A stretch of 15,978 bases of DNA. It comes from Pseudolabrys sp. GTDB lineage: Bacteria; Pseudomonadota; Alphaproteobacteria; Rhizobiales; Xanthobacteraceae. Numbering within the stretch: position 1 is the first letter of the stretch; each line of letters starts with the position of its first letter. Below, piece after piece: positions 7,701 to 15,402 of this stretch. Below the pieces are notes generated by a model that was not told the origin of the DNA, did no database searches, and saw nothing but the letters and a program-made list of their open reading frames with translations. Location: NCBI GenBank assembly GCA_019246455.1, contig JAFAQJ010000338.1, forward strand, positions 1 through 15,978. The letters run 5' to 3'. Made by a program: the position numbers and the translations under genes.

Positions 7701-8449
7701 GTATGGGCCCCGGCGGCGCGGCCACGGTCCATCGCTGCGCGCATACGGCGGATGGTATTGTCGAGGCCTTCAAAGACGGCTTCTCCGACCAAGAAATGGC
7801 CGATGTTAAGCTCGACGATTTGCGGCAGCGACGAAATCATTTCCGCGCTCACATAATCGAGGCCATGTCCAGCATGAACTTCAAGCCCCATTTTCGCCGC
7901 TAACTTTGCGCCGTCGCGGATACGCTGCCATTCGACTTCGGCGTCCGTCCGGCTGCCATCAGCGAGAGCGTCGCACCACGCACCGGTATGAATCTCAATC
8001 ACCGGCGCGCGTACCTTTGCCGCTGCCTCGATTTGGCGCTGCTCCGCAGCGATAAACAAAGACACGCGAATGCCCGCGTCACTCAGCTTCGCGATCAGCG
8101 GCGCCAATGCGTTATGCTGACCTGCAACATCAAGGCCGCCCTCTGTCGTGCGCTCCTCGCGTTTCTCCGGCACGATGCACGAGGCGTGTGGTCTGGTCCT
8201 AAGAGCGATGGCCAGCATCTCATCGGTTGCCGCCATTTCGAGGTTGAGCGGCTTGTCGATCTCGGCCTTCAGCCGAGTGATATCGTCGTCCCGAATGTGC
8301 CGTCGATCTTCGCGCAAATGTGCGGTGATGCCATCGCAGCCCGCGGCAATGGCGAGCTTCGCCGCCCGCACCGGGTCAGGATGCCGCCCGCCCCGCGCAT
8401 TTCGGATCGTGGCGACGTGATCGATATTAACGCCGAGACGCAGACGCAC
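7697..8449 (-). CDS. pdxJ: pyridoxine 5'-phosphate synthase
   Basis: PdxJ condenses 1-deoxy-D-xylulose 5-phosphate with 3-amino-2-oxopropyl phosphate to pyridoxine 5'-phosphate, the last ring-forming step of the DXP-dependent B6 pathway. The 250 residues form a TIM barrel. Visible family motifs are '[16 protein letters not shown]' (6-21), '[12 protein letters not shown]' with His44 and Arg46, Glu71 in 'LNLEMA', and '[10 protein letters not shown]' near residue 197. The start is GTG (8449-8447), five bases after the rsh stop TAA; no ATG and no good ribosome-binding site are available, so translation is probably coupled to rsh. The 3' end overlaps acpS by 4 bp. Confidence 0.95.
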   Translation of the reverse strand: MRLRLGVNIDHVATIRNARGGRHPDPVRAAKLAIAAGCDGITAHLREDRRHIRDDDITRLKAEIDKPLNLEMAATDEMLAIALRTRPHASCIVPEKREERTTEGGLDVAGQHNALAPLIAKLSDAGIRVSLFIAAEQRQIEAAAKVRAPVIEIHTGAWCDALADGSRTDAEVEWQRIRDGAKLAAKMGLEVHAGHGLDYVSAEMISSLPQIVELNIGHFLVGEAVFEGLDNTIRRMRAAMDRGRAAGAHT

Positions 8450-8454
8450 AGCAG

Positions 8455-10779
8455 TTACCCGTTCACGCGCTCGGCTTTCGCCACCATCGGCTTGGCGCGC
8501 AGCTGCGAAATGATCGCGGTCAGATGCTTGAGATCGTAGACCTCGAGATCGATCTGCAAATCGGTAAAGTCCGGGGCGCGCCGTGTCATGCGAATATTGT
8601 CGATATTTCCATCATTTTCCGCGATGACTTGCGCGACCGCGGCGAGCGAGCCCGGCTCATTGACGGACTGTAGCGCGATGCGGGCTGGGAAGCGCTGGGG
8701 GGTACCGTCATCGTCCCAGCGCACGTCGAGCCACCGCTCCGGCTTGTCCTCGAATTCCGTCAGGGCTGGCGACTGGATCGGATAAATCGTGATGCCCTCG
8801 CCCGGTGTCAAAATGCCGACGATGCGGTCACCGGGGACGGCGCCGCCATTCGGATCGAAACGGATCGGCAACTCGCTGTTGATGCCACGGACCGGAATAG
8901 CCGGGCCCTGCGCATCCGGCACCTTGAATTTGACGGTGCTCGAGCGTCGTAGCCCAAACCACCCCGACGACGTTTCGGTCGCGCGCTTGACCGCCATCGC
9001 CTGCGCCCGCTCTTCCTTGTAGTCCGGGTACATCGCGCGCGCGACGTCGGACGCTTTTAATTCACTGCGGCCGACCGCCGACATCGCCTCATCGATTGAG
9101 GTACGCGCCAGGCGCGGCAGCGCTCCGATCAATTTCTCGTCGGAATACACGATCTTGGCGCGCTGAAAGAGACGCTCAACGATGCGCCGGCCAAGCCCGG
9201 CATATTGATGGCGCACAGCTACACGCGTCGCGCGACGAATCGCGGCGCGCGCCTTGCCCGTGACGACGAGCGATTCCCACGCTGTCGGCGGTGCCGTTTG
9301 TGCCTTCGAGGTCAGGATTTCGACCTCGTCACCATTTTCGATCTCTGATGTCAATGGCGCGATCTGGCCATTGATCTTGGCCCCCACAGCGGTGTTGCCC
9401 ACGTCGGTATGCACGGCATAGGCGAAATCGATCGGCGTCGCTTTACGTGGCAGTGCGATCAACTTGCCATTCGGCGTAAAGCAGAACACCTGGTCGTGGA
9501 ATAGCTCGAGCTTTGTGTGCTCGAGGAATTCTTCTGGGTTAGAGCCTTCGGCAAGCAGCTCGATTGTGCGGCGCAGCCAGGCATAGGCGCTCGACTCGCG
9601 CGACAGCATCTCGGTCGGTGTCCCTGCGCCGTCCTTATACAGCGCGTGCGCTGCGATACCGTATTCCGCGATCTCGTGCATTTCCGTCGTGCGGATTTGC
9701 AACTCGACCCGCTGCTGGCCCGGACCGATCAAGGTCGTGTGAATCGAGCGATATTCGTTCTGCTTGGGAGTCGAGATGTAGTCCTTGAAACGGCCCGGAA
9801 CGACTGGCCACGTCGTATGCACAATCCCGAGTGCTTGGTAGCAGTCAGCAAGCGTTTTGACGACGACGCGAAATCCAAAAATGTCCGACAACTGTTCGAA
9901 GCCGATCGATTTGCGCTCCATCTTGCGCCAGATCGAATAGGCGCGCTTGCGACGCCCGGTGACGCGGGCGGTAATGCCGCGGTCGGCCAGCTTCTTGGTC
10001 AGTTGCTTTTCGATTTCGGCTATCAGTTCCTTCTGACGTTCGGCCAGTGCATTAAGCCTTGAGCTGACAACCTCATAGGCATCCGGATTGAGTTCACGGA
10101 ACGACAAATCCTCGAGCTCTTCGCGCACCGCCTGCATGCCCATGCGCCCTGCCAGCGGCGCGTAGATTTCCGACGTCTCCTCGGCGACACGCCGGCGCGC
10201 CGCCGGTGGCATGAAATGGAGCGTGCGCATGTTATGCAAACGGTCGGCCAGCTTGACGAGCAGCACACGCACATCGTCGGCGATCGCCAGCAATAGCTTG
10301 CGCAGATTTTCAGCCTGCTTTGCTTCTTTGGTGACGAGGTCGAGTTTTTTCAGTTTAGTGAGGCCTTCGACCAGGCCACCGATCTCCTTGCCAAATAGAC
10401 TGTCGATCTCCGCTCGTGTCGCCGCGGTATCCTCGATCGTGTCATGCAGCAGCGCTGCGGCGATCGTCGCGTCGTCAAGCTTGAGGTCGGTCAGGATCGC
10501 GGCAACCTCAAGCGGATGGGAGAAATACGGATCGCCGGAAGCGCGGGTCTGCTCGCCGTGCGCCTTCATGGCGTACACGTAAGCGCGATTGAGCAACGCC
10601 TCGTCGGTTTTGGGGTTGTAGCGCCGCACCCGTTCGACCAGGTCGTATTGCCGCATCATTTGCGGCTTGCGCGGCGGTTGCGGCCTCGGCGGCGCTGAAA
10701 CGCCAACGGGGGGCTCCAGCGGCGCCCGGGTCGGGGCCTGCTTTTGCATCCGCGGCAGGTCGGTACGCGATTGCGCCAT
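8455..10779 (-). CDS. rsh: bifunctional (p)ppGpp synthetase/hydrolase (RelA/SpoT homologue)
   Basis: Rsh makes and breaks the alarmone (p)ppGpp in the stringent response. In the 774-residue form the HD hydrolase domain has His88 ('YFSHPLE'), His112-Asp113 and 'EDT' in 'LLHDTIEDT', and 'DRLHNMRT'. The synthetase domain has '[12 protein letters not shown]' and 'GRFKDYI' (Arg330-Asp333), the RXKD form of bifunctional enzymes as opposed to EXDD of RelA, then 'EYRSIHTT'. A TGS domain spans about 428-491 and an ACT domain about 700-774. The segment '[18 protein letters not shown]' occupies the place of the conserved-cysteine (CC) domain but lacks the cysteines. I chose the ATG at 10779 because AAGGGCGGA lies just upstream; ATGs at 10797 and 10857 are alternatives with weaker sites. 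A Pro-rich stretch of about 40 residues precedes the HD domain. It heads the operon. Confidence 0.95.
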   Translation of the reverse strand: MAQSRTDLPRMQKQAPTRAPLEPPVGVSAPPRPQPPRKPQMMRQYDLVERVRRYNPKTDEALLNRAYVYAMKAHGEQTRASGDPYFSHPLEVAAILTDLKLDDATIAAALLHDTIEDTAATRAEIDSLFGKEIGGLVEGLTKLKKLDLVTKEAKQAENLRKLLLAIADDVRVLLVKLADRLHNMRTLHFMPPAARRRVAEETSEIYAPLAGRMGMQAVREELEDLSFRELNPDAYEVVSSRLNALAERQKELIAEIEKQLTKKLADRGITARVTGRRKRAYSIWRKMERKSIGFEQLSDIFGFRVVVKTLADCYQALGIVHTTWPVVPGRFKDYISTPKQNEYRSIHTTLIGPGQQRVELQIRTTEMHEIAEYGIAAHALYKDGAGTPTEMLSRESSAYAWLRRTIELLAEGSNPEEFLEHTKLELFHDQVFCFTPNGKLIALPRKATPIDFAYAVHTDVGNTAVGAKINGQIAPLTSEIENGDEVEILTSKAQTAPPTAWESLVVTGKARAAIRRATRVAVRHQYAGLGRRIVERLFQRAKIVYSDEKLIGALPRLARTSIDEAMSAVGRSELKASDVARAMYPDYKEERAQAMAVKRATETSSGWFGLRRSSTVKFKVPDAQGPAIPVRGINSELPIRFDPNGGAVPGDRIVGILTPGEGITIYPIQSPALTEFEDKPERWLDVRWDDDGTPQRFPARIALQSVNEPGSLAAVAQVIAENDGNIDNIRMTRRAPDFTDLQIDLEVYDLKHLTAIISQLRAKPMVAKAERVNG

Positions 10780-10887
10780 TTTCCGCCCTTGTTCCATCGC
10801 AACAAGCCGACGATGAGTTCCAATGCAAGATATCATGCCCCCTTGGGGCAGCACCAAGGCTTGCGGAAAGGCGTTGCCAAAACGACA
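10780..10887 (-). promoter_or_regulatory. upstream region of rsh with a weak promoter candidate and a CCTTGG/CCAAGG hairpin
   Basis: This is the leader between the rpoZ-side hairpin and the rsh start. On the minus strand TTGGTG and GATATC are 17 nt apart, a weak match to -35/-10 elements. CCTTGG (10841-10846) and CCAAGG (10854-10859) form a 6-bp inverted repeat inside that spacer. ATGs at 10857 and 10797 lie in frame with rsh, so the true start and promoter positions depend on each other. Support is modest. Confidence 0.3.
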
Positions 10888-10914
10888 ACGGCCCGATCCT
10901 GAGGATCGGGCCGT
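10888..10914 (-). terminator. 12-bp stem-loop after rpoZ, probable terminator or attenuator before rsh
   Basis: ACGGCCCGATCC (10888-10899) and GGATCGGGCCGT (10903-10914) are perfectly complementary around a 3-nt TGA loop. On the minus strand the stem is followed by TGTCGTTTT, a poor but present U-rich tract; on the plus strand nothing similar follows. It lies 24 nt past the rpoZ stop. It would partly or fully separate rpoZ transcripts from the rsh operon. Confidence 0.7.
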
Positions 10915-10925
10915 ACTGCAAACGC

Positions 10926-10937
10926 CGCGATATCGCG
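10926..10937. repeat. 12-bp perfect palindrome CGCGATATCGCG
   Basis: The palindrome CGCGATATCGCG lies one base past the rpoZ stop codon (10939) and 11 bases before the stem-loop at 10888-10914. It has no loop, so it reads better as a DNA site than as an RNA hairpin. No known regulator is assigned. Confidence 0.45.
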
Positions 10938-10938
10938 C

Positions 10939-11337
10939 TTATTCTGTGTCTTCCTCGGGCTGTTCCTCCGGCGGCGCAAGACCCTCGAGACCTTTGAGCA
11001 GCTCTTCCTCGGTCATGCGGTCGGTCGGCGCAACCTCGGTATCGTCGGAATCAACACCCGCGCCGGCAGCGGCGCCGATCAGCGGCACCTCGGGCTCCGG
11101 CTCGTCGACCTCGACGTATTTCTGGAGGCTATGGATCAGGTCTTCTTTGAGGTCGCCGGGGGAAACGGTGGTTTCGGCAATTTCGCGCAGCGCAACGACC
11201 GGATTCTTATCGTTGTCGCGCTCAATGGTGATTTGCGAACCGGATGAGATCATGCGCGCGCGATGGCTCGCCAGCAGCACGAGATCGAACCGGTTATCGA
11301 CCTTGTCGATGCAATCCTCGACGGTGACGCGGGCCAT
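10939..11337 (-). CDS. rpoZ: DNA-directed RNA polymerase omega subunit
   Basis: Omega helps assemble and stabilise RNA polymerase through beta'. The 132 residues start '[28 protein letters not shown]' in close agreement with E. coli omega and continue through '[13 protein letters not shown]'. The C-terminal 50 residues are acidic and Gly/Ala/Pro-rich ([23 protein letters not shown]), as in alphaproteobacterial omega. AAGGAG (11352-11347) lies 9 nt upstream of the ATG, so the start is secure. The N-terminal MAR, which in E. coli contributes to ppGpp binding site 1 on RNA polymerase, is intact, and the next gene makes ppGpp. A possible minus-strand promoter is TTGCGC-17-TACGTA in the divergent gap with the NYN gene; the match is weak. 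Confidence 0.96.
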   Translation of the reverse strand: MARVTVEDCIDKVDNRFDLVLLASHRARMISSGSQITIERDNDKNPVVALREIAETTVSPGDLKEDLIHSLQKYVEVDEPEPEVPLIGAAAGAGVDSDDTEVAPTDRMTEEELLKGLEGLAPPEEQPEEDTE

Positions 11338-11434
11338 GTGCGGTCACTCCTTAAGGGGAACTTTTGGATGAATTTGGCGCCTACGTAGCCTCGCCAAGGC
11401 GAAAGCGCAAGCTTTTTCGTTTTCCCTTGAAAAG

Positions 11435-11481
11435 GCACACTTCTGTGCACAAAGTGGAAACTCGCGACTAGTCGCCGAGTT
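11435..11481. repeat. two adjacent inverted repeats in the rpoZ/NYN-gene divergent region
   Basis: GCACA-CTTC-TGTGC (11435-11448) is a short hairpin. Next to it AACTCG (11459-11464) and CGAGTT (11476-11481) flank the perfect 10-bp palindrome CGACTAGTCG (11465-11474), with one extra C on the right side. Both lie in the 280-bp divergent gap, about 140-180 bp before the NYN gene start. They could be regulator sites for either direction. A plus-strand TTGAAA with a poor CAAAGT 17 nt later overlaps the first hairpin and is the only promoter-like pair I see for the NYN gene. Confidence 0.4.
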
Positions 11482-11617
11482 GATCGTTCGGAGGGCGAAG
11501 CCGCGGAGGCGCCGTCAAGATTTCCAGCGGCCCAACCGAATCGAGAATATCAGAGGTCGGGACGGCCGCGTGCCGCTCGTCCGCAAGCATTTGAGCACCA
11601 GAGACGATGAGACTTTA

Positions 11618-12283
11618 ATGACAGTTGCCGGCGAAAAAATTGCTCTGTTCATTGACGGAGCCAATCTCTATGCCACCGCCAAGTCGCTTGGTTTCGACAT
11701 CGATTACAAAAAGCTACTGCGTGAATTCCAATCGCGCGGCTATCTGCTGCGCGCGTTCTACTACACGGCGGTGATCGAGGATCAGGAATATTCATCGATC
11801 CGCCCCCTGATCGATTGGCTCGACTACAACGGTTATTCCGTCGTCACCAAAGCAACGAAGGAATTCGTCGATCAAACCGGTCGACGCAAGATCAAGGGCA
11901 ACATGGACATCGAGCTGGCGGTCGACGCGATGGAGACCGCCGGTCACGTCGATCACATGGTACTGTTTTCCGGCGATGGCGATTTCAAATCACTGGTTGC
12001 CGCGGTTCAGCGGCGAGGCGTCAAGGTCACGGTCGTGTCTACGGTTTCGACCCAGCCCCCGATGATCGCCGACGAGTTGCGTCGGCAGGCCGACGTCTTC
12101 ACCGATATCGTCACGTTGCAAGGCAGAATCGGCCGCGATCCGTCGGATCGGCCGCCACGCGAAGCCCGACCGTCCCGCGAAGAACAACAACACACGCCGC
12201 AATTTCTGCAACGCAGCGCGGTGCCGCAAAGTGCGAGCGTTGGTGCCGGAGGCGACGCTGACGACGACGAATCCTACGAGTAA
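11618..12283 (+). CDS. NYN-domain (LabA/DUF88-like) putative nuclease
   Basis: The 221-residue product has a PIN-like NYN domain over about residues 6-160, starting 'KIALFIDGANLYATAKSLGF'. The acidic residues expected of a metal-dependent nuclease site are in place: Asp13 (DGAN), Asp97 ('GNMDIELAVDAM') and Asp120/Asp122 ('FSGDGDF'). The tail (about 165-221) is Arg/Pro/Gln-rich and ends acidic (DADDDESYE). I placed the start at 11618, where the domain begins with a short lead; the frame is open back to 11480 but that extension is Arg-rich and unlike the family. The ATG has no clear ribosome-binding site and overlaps the stop of a four-codon frame (ATG AGA CTT TAATG). NYN proteins are thought to act on RNA; the exact substrate is unknown. 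It is probably co-transcribed with the glycosylase that follows in the same frame. Confidence 0.88.
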   Translation: MTVAGEKIALFIDGANLYATAKSLGFDIDYKKLLREFQSRGYLLRAFYYTAVIEDQEYSSIRPLIDWLDYNGYSVVTKATKEFVDQTGRRKIKGNMDIELAVDAMETAGHVDHMVLFSGDGDFKSLVAAVQRRGVKVTVVSTVSTQPPMIADELRRQADVFTDIVTLQGRIGRDPSDRPPREARPSREEQQHTPQFLQRSAVPQSASVGAGGDADDDESYE

Positions 12284-12292
12284 ACTTCCCCC

Positions 12293-12934
12293 GTGGCTCC
12301 ACCCTCGGGCAAGCCGGGACATGACTGTCCGCGATGTCCTCGGCTCATCGCCTTTCGCGAACAATGGCGTGCGCGTGAATCGTCCTGGTTCAACGCGCCC
12401 GTGCCGTCATTTGGATCGGTCGAAGCCCGTCTCCTGATTGTGGGTCTCGCGCCAGGTCTCCAAGGAGCTAACCGCACCGGGCGGCCCTTCACGGGCGACT
12501 ATGCCGGCGATCTACTCTATGCCACCCTCGATGAATTCGGCTTCTCTCGCGGCAAATATGACGAGCGCATCGACGACGGTCTGACGCTGGTCGACTGCCG
12601 CATCACCAACGCCGTGCGCTGCGTGCCGCCGGAAAATAAACCGACGCCATCTGAGATCAACACCTGCCGGGATTTCCTTAAACCCACAATCGCCGAAATG
12701 CCGAACCTTCGTGCCATTATGGCTCTTGGCCGCGTCGCCCACGAAAGCACCATCACCGCGCTTGGCGGCAAAAAATCGGCGCACGGTTTCAAACACGGCG
12801 GGGCGCACAAGTTTGACGGTTTGACCCTGTTCAGCAGCTACCATTGCTCGCGCTACAACACGAACACCGGCGTCCTGACACCGCAGATGTTTCGCGCTGT
12901 TTTTGAATCCGTCCGCAAATATCTGAACGACTAG
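12293..12934 (+). CDS. uracil-DNA glycosylase, family 5 (UDGb type), iron-sulfur
   Basis: The enzyme removes uracil and other deaminated bases from DNA to start base-excision repair. The 213 residues contain GLAPG (51-55) followed by 'GANRTGRPFTGD' (58-69), diagnostic of the UDGb branch; family 4 has GEPG-type sequences here. A second catalytic motif is 'SSYHCSRYNTNTG' (about residues 181-193). Four cysteines, Cys12, Cys15, Cys110 and Cys125, have the spacing of the [4Fe-4S] ligands. The GTG start comes 9 bases after the NYN stop, in the same frame, and no Shine-Dalgarno is present, so coupling or reinitiation is likely. No better start exists before the CPRC motif. The stop is 3 bp from the stop of the convergent VOC gene, leaving no room for a terminator. 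Confidence 0.92.
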   Translation: MAPPSGKPGHDCPRCPRLIAFREQWRARESSWFNAPVPSFGSVEARLLIVGLAPGLQGANRTGRPFTGDYAGDLLYATLDEFGFSRGKYDERIDDGLTLVDCRITNAVRCVPPENKPTPSEINTCRDFLKPTIAEMPNLRAIMALGRVAHESTITALGGKKSAHGFKHGGAHKFDGLTLFSSYHCSRYNTNTGVLTPQMFRAVFESVRKYLND

Positions 12935-12937
12935 CCG

Positions 12938-13333
12938 CTACGGGCGCGGTTCCTTGTACGATATGAACTCCATCAGCGACCCGTCGGGGTCGCGGAAATA
13001 GATACTGATGCCGGCCCCATTGACTCCAAAGCGTTGCATCGGCCCGGACTCAACAGGAACGTTGTGTTTCTTGAGATGTTCAGTCGCGCGGGCAATCGGA
13101 CCATCCCATTCGAAACACAGGTCGCTGTTGCCCGGCTGCACCGGCAAACGTGCAACCTCGGCAGGTTGCACGCCGGGACCATGCACGTTGAGTTGCTTGT
13201 CGGCGAACCGATAGGCCCAGCCGACGGACCTCTGAACGAGCTCGGCTCCCATCACATCGCGGTAAAAGGCATTCGAGCGCGCCCAGTCGCTGACATGGAT
13301 CACGCAGTGGTCAAGCTTCGTGGGCAATTTCAT
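12938..13333 (-). CDS. VOC-family (glyoxalase/dioxygenase-fold) protein
   Basis: The 131-residue product has the beta-alpha-beta-beta-beta fold units of the vicinal oxygen chelate superfamily. The first unit is 'LDHCVIHVSDWARSNAFYRDVMGAELV' and the second ends 'SIYFRDPDGSLMEFISY'. The His near residue 8 and the Glu near the end ('LMEF') are the usual metal-ligand positions. It resembles the small VOC group annotated as 'virulence protein', but no reaction can be named. The ATG at 13333 follows the smpB stop by 2 bp, with AAAGG 7-8 nt upstream formed by the smpB 3' end. An extended reading from 13378 overlaps smpB and adds nothing family-like. It is the last gene of the dapA operon. Confidence 0.87.
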   Translation of the reverse strand: MKLPTKLDHCVIHVSDWARSNAFYRDVMGAELVQRSVGWAYRFADKQLNVHGPGVQPAEVARLPVQPGNSDLCFEWDGPIARATEHLKKHNVPVESGPMQRFGVNGAGISIYFRDPDGSLMEFISYKEPRP

Positions 13334-13335
13334 GG

Positions 13336-13812
13336 TCAGCCTTTCATGCGCATTAGACGGCCGCGTTCGCGCTCCCAACTGCGTTTCTTCTCGGTGGCGC
13401 GCTTGTCGAATAACTTTTTGCCGCGCGCCAATGCAATTTCAAGCTTGGCGCGACCCTTTTCGTTGAAATACAGCTTGAGCGGCACAATCGTCATGCCTTC
13501 TCGCTCCACCGCGCCCGCCAGTTTGTTGATCTGGCGTTGATGCAACAACAACTTGCGCGGCCGCTTCGGAAGGTGATTGAAGCGGCTCGCTTGCTTATAT
13601 TCCGGGATATTGGCGTTGATCAGCCAGATCTCGCCGTTCTTGGCGTCGGCGTAGGATTCGCCGATCGTCGCTTTGCCCGAGCGCAGCGATTTGACCTCAG
13701 TGCCGGTCAACGCAAGACCGGCCTCGAAGACTTCTCCGATCTCATAATTGAAACGCGCCCTGCGGTTATCGGAGACGATCTTGATGGCGCGTTTTGTGGT
13801 CTTGGCCGCCAT
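13336..13812 (-). CDS. smpB: SsrA-binding protein SmpB
   Basis: SmpB binds tmRNA and delivers it to stalled ribosomes for trans-translation. The 158 residues show the standard OB-type barrel ('[20 protein letters not shown]', '[19 protein letters not shown]') and a basic C-terminal tail ('[20 protein letters not shown]') that lies in the ribosomal mRNA channel. The ATG is 4 bp after the mscL stop. The tmRNA gene itself is not in the window. Confidence 0.96.
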   Translation of the reverse strand: MAAKTTKRAIKIVSDNRRARFNYEIGEVFEAGLALTGTEVKSLRSGKATIGESYADAKNGEIWLINANIPEYKQASRFNHLPKRPRKLLLHQRQINKLAGAVEREGMTIVPLKLYFNEKGRAKLEIALARGKKLFDKRATEKKRSWERERGRLMRMKG

Positions 13813-13816
13813 TCCG

Positions 13817-14230
13817 TCAGCGCGACTTTAGAAGATCGCGGATTTCCGTAAGCAATTGTTCCTGTTTCGAGAGCGCCGGCGTTTTTTCCGCTTCTTTCTC
13901 TTTGTGAATGAGCTTGTTCATGCCGCGAATGATCAGAAAGAGAATGAACGCAATGATGATGAAATTGATCGTGAGGGTGAGAAAATTGCCCCACGCGAGA
14001 ACCGCGCCCTGCTTTTTCGCATCGGCCAGCGCCGTTGCTGTCACATTCTTGGATAGCGGGATAAAGTAGTTCGAGAAATCGAGGCCGCCACTCAGAGCTC
14101 CAACCACCGGCATGATGACGTCCGACACCAGCGACGTCACGATCGCGCCGAACGCCGCGCCGATGATCACGCCGACCGCAAGATCGACGACATTGCCGCG
14201 CAAGGCGAATTTCTTGAATTCCTCGAGCAT
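13817..14230 (-). CDS. mscL: large-conductance mechanosensitive channel MscL
   Basis: MscL opens under membrane tension to release solutes after hypo-osmotic shock. The 137 residues start with the amphipathic '[20 protein letters not shown]' helix, then TM1 (about 14-41, Gly/Ala-rich pore lining) and TM2 (about 83-103). They end in a charged cytoplasmic helix ('[14 protein letters not shown]'). The ATG lies 15 bp after the dapA stop with AAGG about 12 nt upstream, a weak site. The gene sits between dapA and smpB and is probably co-transcribed with both. Confidence 0.96.
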   Translation of the reverse strand: MLEEFKKFALRGNVVDLAVGVIIGAAFGAIVTSLVSDVIMPVVGALSGGLDFSNYFIPLSKNVTATALADAKKQGAVLAWGNFLTLTINFIIIAFILFLIIRGMNKLIHKEKEAEKTPALSKQEQLLTEIRDLLKSR

Positions 14231-14245
14231 GAGCGAGCCGAAGCC

Positions 14246-15136
14246 TTAGTTGATCAGGCCGGCGTGCACCATCGCTTCCTGCACCGCCTGCTTCGACTTC
14301 TCGGACAGGGGCACCATCGGTAGCCGCACGGCCTCCGAGCATTTGCCAAGGACCGACAGCGCATACTTCACCGGTGCCGGGCTGGTTTCGATGAACAGAT
14401 TTTGGTGCAGCGGTAGCAACTTATCCTGGAGCTTAAGCGCGGCGTTATAGTCGCCCTTGAGGCAAGCGCTTTGGAATTCGGCGCATAGACGTGGCGCCAC
14501 GTTCGACGTCACCGAAATGCAGCCGTGGCCGCCATGCGCCATGAACGCAAGCGCGGTGCCGTCCTCGCCCGAGAGCTGATTGAAGTCGGCGCCGATGGCG
14601 GCGCGTTGCTGCGAAACGCGCATCAGATTTGCTGTCGCATCCTTGACACCGGCAATGTTCTTGAGTTCGAACAGCCGCTTCATCGTATCGACCGACATAT
14701 CGACGATCGAGCGGGGAGGAATATTGTAAATGATGATCGGAATGCCTATCGCATCGTTGATCGCCTTGAAATGCTGATAGAGGCCCTCTTGCGTCGGCTT
14801 GTTGTAATAAGGGGTGACGATCAGCACCGCGTCGGCGCCCTGCTCCTCGGCATGGCGCGAATATTCGATGGCTTCCTTCGTCGAATTCGAGCCGGCGCCG
14901 GCGATGACCGGAACCCGGCCATCGGCTTGGTCGATGCACCATTGAACGACTTGTTCGTGCTCATCCGGCGTCAGTGTCGGGCTCTCGCCGGTGGTTCCGA
15001 CCGGTACGAGGCCGTTAGTGCCCTCGGCGATCTGCCAATCGACCAGCTCGCGAAACACCTTTTCATCCACCGAGCCGTTTTTGAACGGCGTCACGAGCGC
15101 AGTGAACGACCCACGAAAGTTCGTCTTGGCTGTCAT
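14246..15136 (-). CDS. dapA: 4-hydroxy-tetrahydrodipicolinate synthase
   Basis: DapA condenses pyruvate with aspartate semialdehyde, the first committed step to meso-diaminopimelate and lysine. With the ATG at 15136 it has 296 residues, a normal TIM-barrel length. The Schiff-base lysine is Lys165 in 'GVKDAT', with Tyr137 in 'YNIPPRS', Arg142, and Thr48-Thr49 in 'VGTTGESPT'. AGGGA lies about 8 nt upstream of the start; an in-frame ATG at 15172 would add 12 Arg/Pro-rich residues absent from the family. A TATAAT on the minus strand lies 41 nt upstream of the ATG. It heads the dapA-mscL-smpB-VOC operon. Confidence 0.96.
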   Translation of the reverse strand: MTAKTNFRGSFTALVTPFKNGSVDEKVFRELVDWQIAEGTNGLVPVGTTGESPTLTPDEHEQVVQWCIDQADGRVPVIAGAGSNSTKEAIEYSRHAEEQGADAVLIVTPYYNKPTQEGLYQHFKAINDAIGIPIIIYNIPPRSIVDMSVDTMKRLFELKNIAGVKDATANLMRVSQQRAAIGADFNQLSGEDGTALAFMAHGGHGCISVTSNVAPRLCAEFQSACLKGDYNAALKLQDKLLPLHQNLFIETSPAPVKYALSVLGKCSEAVRLPMVPLSEKSKQAVQEAMVHAGLIN

Positions 15137-15177
15137 GACACGGTTCCCTGGCAACGACGGAGGCCGCCGCATTAACG

Positions 15178-15183
15178 ATTATA
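15178..15183 (-). promoter_or_regulatory. candidate -10 element for the dapA operon
   Basis: The minus strand reads TATAAT here, a perfect -10 consensus, 41 nt upstream of the dapA ATG. No convincing -35 lies 16-18 nt further upstream (AACGCG at 17), so it may need an activator or be a chance match. Confidence 0.42.
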
Positions 15184-15221
15184 GATATCGGGTCGGTAGC
15201 CGCGTTGAAAGGCCCCGGCGC

Positions 15222-15250
15222 TGATGAGTCGTTCATCAACATTGATGAAC
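15222..15250. repeat. nested inverted repeats between dapA and the lytic transglycosylase gene
   Basis: GTTCATCA (15231-15238) pairs perfectly with TGATGAAC (15243-15250) around a 4-nt ACAT loop. The same left arm can instead pair with TGATGA at 15222-15227. The element lies 39-67 bases upstream of the candidate dapA -10 and about 150 bases before the transglycosylase GTG. It looks like an operator or two competing hairpins. Elsewhere in the 266-bp gap, TGCCCCGG (15269-15276) and CCGGGGCA (15352-15359) are distant inverted copies; I see nothing else. Confidence 0.5.
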
Positions 15251-15402
15251 ACCTGCAAAAATCGCCCTTGCCCCGGATTTGCCGCCGTCGGAAGCTAGTG
15301 GGAGCAGCGCTAAGTTCCCTCTGCGTCAATGTTACTGATGGTTTTCGGGTGCCGGGGCAGGACGAATCTGGCACACAAATCAAGGGGTAAGGCAACAAGC
15401 CG

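Noticed and set aside
14525..15175. 216-codon open frame on the + strand opposite dapA
   Set aside because: It is the mirror of the DapA coding frame and has no domain or upstream translation signal.
15269..15359. TGCCCCGG and CCGGGGCA as a long-range hairpin or riboswitch before the lytic transglycosylase gene
   Set aside because: The arms are 75 bases apart, short and GC-rich; no further supporting stems or known riboswitch core were found.
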